12,441 nucleotides of DNA, taken from JBBKWJ01 sp037968895 (GTDB lineage: Bacteria; Actinomycetota; Acidimicrobiia; Acidimicrobiales; SZUA-35). The notes under the pieces are model-generated. The model made no database searches. It saw only the letters and a list, made by a program, of their open reading frames with translations, and was not told where the DNA came from. Made by a program: the position numbers and the translations under genes. The stretch is taken from NCBI GenBank assembly GCA_037968895.1, contig JBBKWJ010000126.1:1-12441 (forward strand). Direction: 5' to 3'. Positions 1-5,713 of this stretch are shown piece after piece (the stretch's first letter is position 1; every line of letters starts with the position of its first letter).

Positions 1-511
1 CGTCTTCGGTGAGGTCTCGCCCGTACTTCTCGAGCGCCTGAAATTGGTCTTCTGGGTTCTGGCTCGTGACCCGATGGGAACCTCGCACGGCCTGCAACGC
101 TTGCAGCAGGTCTTCACGCTTAAGGTCGAGTCGCTTCGCCGTCGCGCCGCCAGGATCTGGATTGGCGAGGGCAAGCAGAAGGTGCTCGGTCGACAGGTAG
201 TCATCACCAAGTTCGATGCGAACTGCATCAGCGTCAGCAAGGACTCGATTGGTTTGTCGAGACAGGCGCGGGTCGGTGCCATACGCCTTAGAAAGTGAGT
301 CGAGCGCGAGCTCGGTATCGGTTCGAAGTGCCGTTGGTTGACGGCCAACTTTGGTGAGAATCGGGAGGACAACACCCTCGGCCTGCGAGAGAAGCGCTGA
401 AAGCAAGTGATCGGGAGTGACCTCCGGATGCGACTCGCTACGCGCACGCTCAATCGCCGCTGAGATTGCCTCTGTGGTTTTAATGGTCCAGCGGTTTGGA
501 TCAACAGTCAT
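1..511 (-). CDS. clpB: ATP-dependent chaperone ClpB, N-terminal part (partial)
   Basis: ClpB is a cytoplasmic Hsp100 AAA+ disaggregase that extracts polypeptides from aggregates and hands them to DnaK/DnaJ/GrpE. Only the first 170 codons are in the window; the rest lies beyond base 1. The protein begins MTVDPNRWTIKTTEAISAAI and carries the Clp N-terminal repeat domain (about residues 1-145), including the second-repeat phrase STEHLLLAL. It is followed by SQNPEDQFQALEKYGRDL, which is characteristic of the ClpB linker leading into the first AAA+ module. The ATG at 509-511 fits the usual ClpB start. There is no Shine-Dalgarno sequence in front of it, so translation may be leaderless. It is divergent from a nitroreductase, and the gap holds a HAIR-like inverted repeat, pointing to HspR control as known for actinobacterial clpB. 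The walker motifs are outside the window and cannot be checked. Confidence 0.95.
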   Translation of the reverse strand, partial: MTVDPNRWTIKTTEAISAAIERARSESHPEVTPDHLLSALLSQAEGVVLPILTKVGRQPTALRTDTELALDSLSKAYGTDPRLSRQTNRVLADADAVRIELGDDYLSTEHLLLALANPDPGGATAKRLDLKREDLLQALQAVRGSHRVTSQNPEDQFQALEKYGRDLTED

Positions 512-519
512 AGGTGCAG

Positions 520-525
520 TCTATA
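520..525 (-). promoter_or_regulatory. Possible -10 element for leaderless clpB transcription
   Basis: On the minus strand TATAGA is followed by 8 nt and then the clpB ATG, a spacing that would place the transcript start at or next to the start codon. No ribosome-binding sequence intervenes, which agrees with a leaderless message. No clear -35 is seen at the normal distance; TTGTCA occurs but at a 15-nt spacing. This is inference from spacing alone. Confidence 0.35.
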
Positions 526-535
526 CATCACTTCC

Positions 536-562
536 AAAGTTGACAATACCACCATCAACTTT
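536..562. promoter_or_regulatory. HAIR-like operator (probable HspR site) between clpB and nitroreductase
   Basis: A perfect inverted repeat: AAAGTTGA at 536-543, an 11-nt spacer, and TCAACTTT at 555-562. The established HspR site HAIR is CTTGAGT-N7-ACTCAAG, whose inner geometry is TTGA-N11-TCAA. This repeat has exactly that inner geometry, although the bases flanking the TTGA/TCAA cores differ from the consensus. The first 12 nt (AAAGTTGACAAT) recur in front of dnaK. With hspR about 1 kb away and clpB a standard HspR target, a role as HspR operator is likely but not proved. Confidence 0.7.
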
Positions 563-568
563 TATGAG
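540..568 (+). promoter_or_regulatory. Predicted sigma-70-type promoter for the nitroreductase
   Basis: TTGACA (540-545) is a perfect -35 box and is followed after 17 nt by TATGAG (563-568), a 4/6 match to TATAAT. It points toward the nitroreductase gene. The HAIR-like repeat covers the -35 and the whole spacer, so a bound repressor would exclude RNA polymerase. The predicted transcript start is near 575. Confidence 0.55.
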
Positions 569-627
569 TCTATGTTTTGGAGCAACTCACCTTGCGTGAG
601 GAGACAACCTCGACAAAGCTGCCCCAA

Positions 628-1278
628 ATGGACGTCACTACCGCCGTTAACCAACGCCTCTCAGTTCGGGAGTTTCTCGACACGCCCGTACCAGACGAAA
701 CTATTGCCGAATTGCTGCGAAAGGCCAGTCGTGCCCCTTCGGGCGGCAACGTGCAGCCGTGGAAGATCTACGTGCTCAATGACGACAAGACCAAGGAGTT
801 CGTGGCCTCGATTGCTGACCGTCCGCTTGACGAGCCCGAATACGAGATATATCCCGCCAATCTGTGGGAGCCCCATCGCACCACCCGCTTCGCGCTGGGT
901 GAACAGATGTACGCCAAGCTTGGCATCGAGCGGGAAGACAAGACTGGCCGCATCGCCAGAATGGGGAGAAACTACGAGTTCTTCGGTGCCCCCGCTGCCC
1001 TCTTCATGTACCTCGACCGTCGGATGCTGCCGCCTCAGTGGTCAGACGCCGGGATGTTCCTTCAGACGTTCATGCTGCTCGCCGAAGAGGCAGGGCTCGC
1101 CACCTGTGCCCAAGAGATCTGGTCGACGCGTCACCAAGCCGTGACCGATTTTGTTGGTGCCCCCGACGACCTCATACTCTTCTGCGGAATGGCAATTGGT
1201 TACAAAGATCCCGCTGCACCCGTCAACACACTGCGCTCCGAGAGGTTGCCGCTTGAGGAGTTCGCCACCTTCGTCTAA
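628..1278 (+). CDS. Nitroreductase family FMN-dependent oxidoreductase
   Basis: A 216-residue cytoplasmic flavoprotein of the nitroreductase family, expected to reduce nitro or quinone-like acceptors with NAD(P)H. Visible family marks are the N-terminal FMN-phosphate loop RLSVREF (residues 10-16), the SGGNVQPW motif (38-45), and the C-terminal FMN-contact segment GMAIGY. The middle part (YPANLWEPHRTTRFALG, then LGIERED) resembles the nitrobenzoate-reductase-like branch. ATG 628 is chosen because it places RLSVREF about ten residues from the start, as in relatives. An in-frame TTG at 577 would add 17 residues without family resemblance; it lies 8 nt after the predicted -10, so a leaderless longer form cannot be excluded. 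GAGGAG near 598-603 is too far from 628 to be a convincing ribosome-binding site. The natural substrate is unknown. Its position under a HAIR-like operator suggests stress induction. Confidence 0.88.
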   Translation: MDVTTAVNQRLSVREFLDTPVPDETIAELLRKASRAPSGGNVQPWKIYVLNDDKTKEFVASIADRPLDEPEYEIYPANLWEPHRTTRFALGEQMYAKLGIEREDKTGRIARMGRNYEFFGAPAALFMYLDRRMLPPQWSDAGMFLQTFMLLAEEAGLATCAQEIWSTRHQAVTDFVGAPDDLILFCGMAIGYKDPAAPVNTLRSERLPLEEFATFV

Positions 1279-1377
1279 CCCGAATCGGCGAAAACGTCGA
1301 GGCAGCAGGTTTAGGTACCACACTCACTACGATTCGCCTCCTTCGTCGGCGAAAGTTCCAGGCTGGGCTTCTGGGTC

Positions 1378-1406
1378 GGCCAGCGGTACGGCCTCGTACC
1401 TCGGCC
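1378..1406. other. Inverted repeat in the nitroreductase/hspR convergent gap
   Basis: The 151-bp convergent gap (1279-1429) holds a hairpin with stem GGTAC/GTACC (1385-1389 and 1396-1400), flanked by GGCC on both sides (1378-1381 and 1403-1406) that can extend it across an internal loop. It lies 24 nt beyond the hspR stop. There is no T-run on either strand, so it is not a canonical intrinsic terminator, though it could end or protect the hspR transcript. The rest of the gap shows nothing I recognise. Confidence 0.3.
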
Positions 1407-1429
1407 TACTCGCTAGCCTCCATAGTCTC

Positions 1430-1816
1430 TCAGTCGGCCGGTGGGCGATAACGGCGGTTGGAGTAGTGGATGAGAGATTGATGGAGCGGCACGAGGTCTC
1501 GACGGTGCTCACGATGAGCGTCGGCGACAGCTTGTTCTGCATTGATCTTCGTGCGCTGCAGGGTTCGCTGAAGGGTACGAATCTCGCTCTCTAGAGCCAG
1601 CACGCGTTGCACTCCAGCGAGGTTGAGGCCATCTTCGGTGAGTTGCTGAATCCGAGCAAGCAGGGCCAAATCGGCGTCGGAGTACCGGCGCGATCCGCCA
1701 CCAGTTCTTGCTGGCTGAACCAGGCCCTTCCGCTCATAGATTCGGAGTGTTTGCGGATGCACACCGGCAAGCTCGGCCGCAACAGAGATGACGTATACCG
1801 CTCTATGTGGATCCAT
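1430..1816 (-). CDS. hspR: MerR-family heat-shock repressor HspR
   Basis: A 128-residue DNA-binding protein. Its winged helix-turn-helix occupies about residues 6-75, with the HspR-type phrase VISVAAELAGVHPQTLRIYE (9-28), then GLVQPART and the GGSRRYSDADL wing, and NLAGVQRVLAL after it. A helical segment (about 70-105) probably gives the dimer coiled coil, followed by a basic tail. In Streptomyces, Mycobacterium and relatives HspR represses the dnaK operon and clpB by binding HAIR repeats, with DnaK acting as co-repressor; the same wiring is inferred here. ATG 1814-1816 follows GGAGGTG at a 7-nt spacing. The start lies inside the end of dnaJ (14-nt overlap), so translation is probably coupled and the gene is the last cistron of the chaperone operon. 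It would therefore be autoregulated. Confidence 0.95.
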   Translation of the reverse strand: MDPHRAVYVISVAAELAGVHPQTLRIYERKGLVQPARTGGGSRRYSDADLALLARIQQLTEDGLNLAGVQRVLALESEIRTLQRTLQRTKINAEQAVADAHREHRRDLVPLHQSLIHYSNRRYRPPAD

Positions 1817-2957
1817 CGCTTGTCACCTCCAAGTGGGCACGAGGCGAGGCTGGCATCGTGGCTGCTAGTGCCTCAACAGCCGCTCGCTGTTCGTCGTTGA
1901 CGGTGACCGGCACGACCACATCGATCGTGACGAGCAGATCGCCTTTGCCTTTTTTACCAGCAATCCCCTTGCCGGTCACGCGGAACGTCTTTCCGTTCTG
2001 CGTGCCTCCAGGAATCTTGAGGGTGACGGATCCACTGTCGAGGAGCGGCACCTTAACCTTCGACCCAAGGACGGCCTCTGCGTAGCTAACGGGCACGTTG
2101 ATGGTCAGGTTGTTGCCTGAGCGTGCGAAGAATCGGTGGGCAGCGACGATCACGTTGACAAAAAGATCGCCGGCTGGGCCACCGTTTCGACCAGGAGTGC
2201 CTCGTCCTTTAAGGCGGATCTTCTGGCCGTCTTTGACGCCAGCGGGAACGCGGACAGCAACCTGGCGCGGTCGTCGCTCAACACCGCTGCCGTGGCAGGT
2301 ACCACACTTGTCTTTAATAATTTTGCCTCGACCACCACAGGGAACACAGGGCTGACTAAACGAGAAGAGCCCTTGGTTGTCGTCAAGCACGCCGCGGCCG
2401 TGACATGAGCCGCAGGTTTGAGGTGTGGTCCCGGGCTTCGCTCCCGATCCGGAGCAAGTGCTGCACGGTGCGTCACTGGTGAGGTGGACCGAAGTGGTGA
2501 CGCCGTGGACGGCGTCTTCAAAGCTGAGGTGAAGCTGGGCTTCCAGATCGGCGCCCTTGCGGGGGCCATGCTGTTGTTGCTGGCCTCGTTGACGGCCGCC
2601 GGAGCCGCCGCCAAACAGGTCGCCGAGGATGTCGCCTAGACCGCCTCCTTGACCGCCGAAACCGCTTGGACCTCCGCCACCAAACCCGCCGCCGCCGCTT
2701 CGACCGAAGCCACCGGTTGCCCCGAGACGCTGGGCCTCGTCGTAGTCCGGCCGTTTCGTGTCGTCGCCTACGACGTCGTATGCGGCAGAAATGTCCTTGA
2801 ACCGTTCTTCGGCCTTTGCATCGCCGGGGTTCTTGTCGGGGTGGTATTGGCGCGCCAGCTTCCGATACGCCTTCTGAATGTCCTTGTCGGTGGCATCCTT
2901 CGAGACGCCGAGGACCTTGTAGTAGTCCTTTTCATACCATTCTTGCGGTGTGGACAT
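1803..2957 (-). CDS. dnaJ: Chaperone protein DnaJ (type I Hsp40)
   Basis: A 384-residue co-chaperone that delivers substrates to DnaK and stimulates its ATPase. In order: J domain (about residues 9-75) with the catalytic HPD at 39-41; Gly/Phe-rich linker (about 80-120); a glutamine-rich stretch; the zinc-binding domain with all four CxxCxGxG repeats (cysteines 165/168, 182/185, 204/207, 218/221); and the C-terminal substrate-binding and dimerisation domains ending near residue 370. Length and architecture are those of a complete type I DnaJ. ATG 2955-2957 is preceded by an AAGGGGG-type ribosome-binding site. It lies 117 bp downstream of grpE, from which it is separated by two strong hairpins, and it overlaps hspR by 14 nt. 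Position downstream of dnaK-grpE matches actinobacterial DnaJ1. Confidence 0.97.
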   Translation of the reverse strand: MSTPQEWYEKDYYKVLGVSKDATDKDIQKAYRKLARQYHPDKNPGDAKAEERFKDISAAYDVVGDDTKRPDYDEAQRLGATGGFGRSGGGGFGGGGPSGFGGQGGGLGDILGDLFGGGSGGRQRGQQQQHGPRKGADLEAQLHLSFEDAVHGVTTSVHLTSDAPCSTCSGSGAKPGTTPQTCGSCHGRGVLDDNQGLFSFSQPCVPCGGRGKIIKDKCGTCHGSGVERRPRQVAVRVPAGVKDGQKIRLKGRGTPGRNGGPAGDLFVNVIVAAHRFFARSGNNLTINVPVSYAEAVLGSKVKVPLLDSGSVTLKIPGGTQNGKTFRVTGKGIAGKKGKGDLLVTIDVVVPVTVNDEQRAAVEALAATMPASPRAHLEVTSDGST

Positions 2958-2980
2958 AACACCCCCTTTGGGGAGAGATT

Positions 2981-3023
2981 GGCGACCGGTGTCTCAGAGA
3001 CTTAGCTCTGAGACACCGACGCC
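2981..3023. other. Strong hairpin 1 between grpE and dnaJ
   Basis: CGGTGTCTCAGAG (2987-2999) and its exact reverse complement (3006-3018) form a 13-bp perfect stem with a 6-nt loop. GGCG (2981-2984) and CGCC (3020-3023) can add four more pairs after a small bulge. There is no T-run on either strand, so it is unlikely to be a simple intrinsic terminator. On the operon transcript it lies about 25 nt before the dnaJ start, just upstream of its ribosome-binding site. Confidence 0.8.
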
Positions 3024-3033
3024 GGAGTGAACA

Positions 3034-3053
3034 CCTGACGGATCGACGTCAGG
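3034..3053. other. Hairpin 2 between grpE and dnaJ
   Basis: CCTGACG (3034-3040) and CGTCAGG (3047-3053) form a perfect 7-bp stem with loop GATCGA. It lies just after the grpE stop codon on the minus-strand transcript. It is followed by hairpin 1, so almost the whole grpE-dnaJ gap is structured. A role in transcript processing, partial termination or 3'-end protection of the dnaK-grpE message is inference. Confidence 0.6.
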
Positions 3054-3074
3054 GATGGTTAGCGCAGCAGGCGC

Positions 3075-3635
3075 TTACCCGCGTACCTGGACCATGGCGG
3101 CCCGCAGAGTGCGGCCCTTCCATGCGTATCCGGCACGTAATACCTGAGAAACGACTGGTCCGTCGTCTCCTTCAGCAGCTTCGTGCATGACGGCTTCGTG
3201 CGCTTCGGGGTCGAACGGTGCATCAAGGGGATTGATGAGTTCGAGCCCTTGCTTAGTAAGGACGCCGAGTAGTGAAGCGTGGATGGGAGCGACGCCGTCG
3301 GCGTCGTTCGCTATGGCACCCTCGCAGGCATCAAGAATTGGCAGAAGCTCTGCCACAAGCGACTCGTTGGCCCGCTCACGCGCATCTTGCTCGCGCTTGG
3401 CAACGGCCTTGCGATAGTTCTCGAACTCGGCCTGCAAACGCAGCAGGCCATCGAGATACTCATTTCGCTCAGCAGTTACGGTTTCGAGTGATTCAACAAG
3501 ATCTTCAGCGGTTGGCGGCGGAGGAGGCCCGGCCTCTTCATCGCCGGAGGCTGGCACCTCGACATCAGCAGCATCTTCGATGCTGCTGATGTCGTCTGGT
3601 ACCACTACCTCGGGTTCTTGGAAGTCGTCGCTCAC
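3075..3635 (-). CDS. grpE: Nucleotide exchange factor GrpE
   Basis: A 186-residue co-chaperone that releases ADP from DnaK. It has an acidic, proline-containing disordered N terminus (about residues 1-42), a long helix or coiled coil (about 43-105) with LLRLQAEFENYRKAVAKRE, which is the typical GrpE helix sequence, and the C-terminal beta domain with PFDPEAHEAVMHE and the terminal GYAWKGRTLRAAMVQV phrase. The start is a GTG at 3633-3635 overlapping the dnaK stop in a 4-nt GTGA junction, the pattern of tight translational coupling. It is the second cistron of the chaperone operon. A shorter start is not supported because the overlap matches operon logic. Confidence 0.96.
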   Translation of the reverse strand: MSDDFQEPEVVVPDDISSIEDAADVEVPASGDEEAGPPPPPTAEDLVESLETVTAERNEYLDGLLRLQAEFENYRKAVAKREQDARERANESLVAELLPILDACEGAIANDADGVAPIHASLLGVLTKQGLELINPLDAPFDPEAHEAVMHEAAEGDDGPVVSQVLRAGYAWKGRTLRAAMVQVRG

Positions 3636-5467
3636 GCGTCGTCCTCGGCCTCGGCCTCGTCGTCTTCCACGATCTCGGCGTCAACAACCTCGTCGTCGGC
3701 CGGCGCTTCGCCAGCCTGCTCGGCTTCAGATGCGGCCTGCTCGTAGAGCTTCGCACCAACGGCTGAGGAGGCCTGGACGAGCTTGTCGGTTGCTGCCTTG
3801 ACAGCCTCGTTGTCGTCGCCAGCAATTGCTGTCTTGAGCTCGGCCAACGAAGCCTCGACCTCGGCCTTGCCGTCGTCTGGCATCTGCTCACCCGAGTCGG
3901 CAAGGAACTTCTCAGTCTGGTTGACGAGCGAGTCCGCGTTGTTGCGGATCTCGACCTCTTCACGACGCTTCTTGTCTTCCTCGGCGTGAGCCTCGGCGTC
4001 TTTCACCATTTGGTCGATCTCGTCGCTAGTCAGTGTTGACTGACCGGTGATGGTGATCGACTGCTCTTTGTTGGTCGCACGATCCTTGGCCGATACGTGC
4101 ACCAGGCCGTTGGCGTCGATGTCGAAGGTGACCTCGATCTGAGGGATGCCTTGCGGTGCGGGTGGAAGGTCGACGAGCTGGAACTTGCCGAGTGTCTTGT
4201 TGTAGGCAGCCATCTCGCGCTCGCCCTGGAGCACGTGGATCTCGACCGAAGGCTGATTTGCCTCGGCGGTCGTGAACACCTCGGTGCGACGAGTTGGGAT
4301 GGTTGTGTTGCGCTCGATCAGCTTGTGCATGACCGAACCCTTGGTCTCGATGCCGAGCGACAGTGGCGTGACGTCGAGGAGCAAGATGTCTTTGACATCA
4401 CCCTTCAGCACACCGGCCTGCACTGCGGCGCCAACCGCAACAACCTCGTCAGGGTTAACCGACTTGTTGGCTTCCTTGCCTGTGAGCGACTCAACGAGGC
4501 CCGAGATGGCTGGCATACGGGTGGAACCACCGACGAGCACGACGTGGTCGATATCGCCCTTGGTGAGGCCTGCATCTTTGATGGCGGCCTCGAATGGAAC
4601 CTTCACACGAGCGAGCAGGTCGGTCGTGAGGTCTTCAAACTTGGCGCGGGTGAGGGTCTCTTCGAGGTGAAGGGGGCCATCGGCCGTCGCCGTGATAAAC
4701 GGAAGGTTGATGCTGGTGCTGTTGGTCTGCGACAGCTCAATCTTGGCCTTCTCGGCCGCTTCCTTGAGACGCTGGGCTGCCATCTTGTCTTTGCCAAGAT
4801 CGACGCCGTGTGCGTTCTTGAATTGGGAGATGAGCCATTCGATGACGGCGTCGTCCCAGTCGTCGCCACCAAGTTCGGTGTCGCCTGACGTGCTCTTTAC
4901 TTCGAATACGCCGTCGCCGATTTCAAGGACGGACACATCGAAGGTGCCGCCACCGAGGTCGAATACGAGGATCGTCTGATCTTCGCTTTCTTTCTCGAGG
5001 CCATAGGCCAACGCAGCAGCGGTTGGTTCGTTGATGATACGCAGAACCTCAAGACCGGCGATCTGGCCTGCCTCTTTGGTGGCGGTTCGCTGGGCGTCGT
5101 CGAAGTAAGCAGGAACCGTAATGACGGCCTGGGTGACCGTGTCGCCAAGGTAAGCCTCGGCGTCACGCTTGAGCTTCATGAGTGTGCGTGCGCTGATCTC
5201 TTGAGCGGTGTACGACTTGCCATCGATGTCGACCGACCACGATGTACCCATGCTGCGCTTAACTGAGCGGAGGGTGCGGTCTGGGTTGGTGATTGCCTGA
5301 CGCTTAGCCACTTCACCGACGAGCACTTCGCCATCCTTGGCGAATGCGACGACCGACGGGGTGGTGCGGGCACCTTCTGAGTTGGGAATAACGACGGGTT
5401 CGCCGGCCTCGAGGACCGAGACGACCGAGTTAGTTGTACCGAGGTCGATACCTACTGCCTTGGGCAT
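3632..5467 (-). CDS. dnaK: Molecular chaperone DnaK (Hsp70)
   Basis: A 611-residue ATP-driven chaperone, the core of the refolding system. The nucleotide-binding domain spans about residues 1-360: GIDLGTTNS (6-14, phosphate 1), INEPTAAALAYG (145-156), DLGGGTFD (170-177, phosphate 2) and LVGGSTRMPA (311-320, adenosine). The interdomain linker DILLLDVTPLSLGIE lies at about 360-374, followed by the beta substrate-binding domain, helical lid and an acidic tail rich in D and E. The length is typical of actinobacterial DnaK. The ATG is preceded by AAAGGAG at a good distance. It is the first gene of the operon; its roughly 100-nt leader begins near a TTGACA promoter covered by a HAIR-like site. In Streptomyces-type systems DnaK itself acts as HspR co-repressor, closing a feedback loop. 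Confidence 0.99.
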   Translation of the reverse strand: MPKAVGIDLGTTNSVVSVLEAGEPVVIPNSEGARTTPSVVAFAKDGEVLVGEVAKRQAITNPDRTLRSVKRSMGTSWSVDIDGKSYTAQEISARTLMKLKRDAEAYLGDTVTQAVITVPAYFDDAQRTATKEAGQIAGLEVLRIINEPTAAALAYGLEKESEDQTILVFDLGGGTFDVSVLEIGDGVFEVKSTSGDTELGGDDWDDAVIEWLISQFKNAHGVDLGKDKMAAQRLKEAAEKAKIELSQTNSTSINLPFITATADGPLHLEETLTRAKFEDLTTDLLARVKVPFEAAIKDAGLTKGDIDHVVLVGGSTRMPAISGLVESLTGKEANKSVNPDEVVAVGAAVQAGVLKGDVKDILLLDVTPLSLGIETKGSVMHKLIERNTTIPTRRTEVFTTAEANQPSVEIHVLQGEREMAAYNKTLGKFQLVDLPPAPQGIPQIEVTFDIDANGLVHVSAKDRATNKEQSITITGQSTLTSDEIDQMVKDAEAHAEEDKKRREEVEIRNNADSLVNQTEKFLADSGEQMPDDGKAEVEASLAELKTAIAGDDNEAVKAATDKLVQASSAVGAKLYEQAASEAEQAGEAPADDEVVDAEIVEDDEAEAEDDA

Positions 5468-5577
5468 GTGAGCTCCTTTGCGAACGCGCGTCGCGCCCGC
5501 ACAAATGTTTCGTGATGGGGGGTGTGAGCCGGAGGGGGATCAGGCCTACATGTATGTCTACTAGCTATTGAGATCCA

Positions 5578-5607
5578 ATACTACAAACCTGAGTGTCTCA
5601 TTGTCAA
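5578..5607 (-). promoter_or_regulatory. Predicted promoter of the dnaK operon
   Basis: On the minus strand, TTGACA (complement of 5602-5607) is followed after 18 nt by TAGTAT (complement of 5578-5583). That gives a perfect -35 and a 4/6 -10. Transcription would start near 5570, leaving a leader of about 100 nt before the dnaK ATG. The -35 lies inside the HAIR-like site. Confidence 0.6.
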
Positions 5608-5608
5608 C
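5588..5608. promoter_or_regulatory. HAIR-like operator of the dnaK operon
   Basis: CCTGAGT (5588-5594), seven bases, then TGTCAAC (5602-5608). Against HAIR CTTGAGT-N7-ACTCAAG this is 6/7 in the left arm and 4/7 in the right arm. Read on the minus strand, it begins within AAAGTTGACAAT, identical to the 12 nt that open the clpB-side repeat. Overlap with the predicted -35 and spacer fits repression by HspR. Confidence 0.65.
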
Positions 5609-5656
5609 TTTATTGCCTGCGTTGTTGCATGCCATCGGTCACACGAACGCTAGCTC

Positions 5657-5689
5657 CGAACGCTCTGGTGTCAGACCCCAAGGTGTTCG
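5657..5689. repeat. Degenerate copy of the 33-bp palindrome, upstream of the MFS gene
   Basis: The segment has the same plan as the perfect palindrome at 7457-7489: a 16-nt left arm CGAACGCTCTGGTGTC, one central base, and a 16-nt right arm GACCCCAAGGTGTTCG. The arms pair at 12 of 16 positions, plus two possible G-T pairs. It ends 24 nt before the MFS start codon. An extra CGAACGCT copy lies at 5644-5651, just upstream of the left arm. It could be an operator or a dispersed palindromic repeat. Confidence 0.6.
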
Positions 5690-5701
5690 CTGGCACGTGG
5701 C

Positions 5702-5707
5702 TACGCT
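5702..5707 (+). promoter_or_regulatory. Possible -10 element for the MFS gene
   Basis: TACGCT is a TAnnnT-type -10 followed by 6 nt and the GTG start, without any Shine-Dalgarno sequence. That spacing suits a leaderless message. No convincing -35 is visible at the usual distance, so this is tentative. Confidence 0.3.
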
Positions 5708-5713
5708 CGCCCG

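Noticed and set aside
577..627. TTG start extending the nitroreductase by 17 residues
   Set aside because: The extension has no family resemblance and ATG 628 places the FMN loop at the usual distance. It is kept only as an alternative in the gene entry.
1333..1353. TTCGCC/GGCGAA inverted repeat after the nitroreductase as a terminator
   Set aside because: Only six pairs with a 9-nt loop and no T-run; not distinguishable from chance.
2150..2614. Minus-strand open frame overlapping dnaJ in another frame
   Set aside because: It lies wholly within the zinc-finger-bearing part of dnaJ; alanine/serine/proline composition is typical of an out-of-frame shadow.
4097..4888. Long plus-strand open frame (263 codons) opposite dnaK
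   Set aside because: It is antisense to highly conserved dnaK coding sequence, its product resembles nothing, and it is explained by codon bias of the opposite strand.
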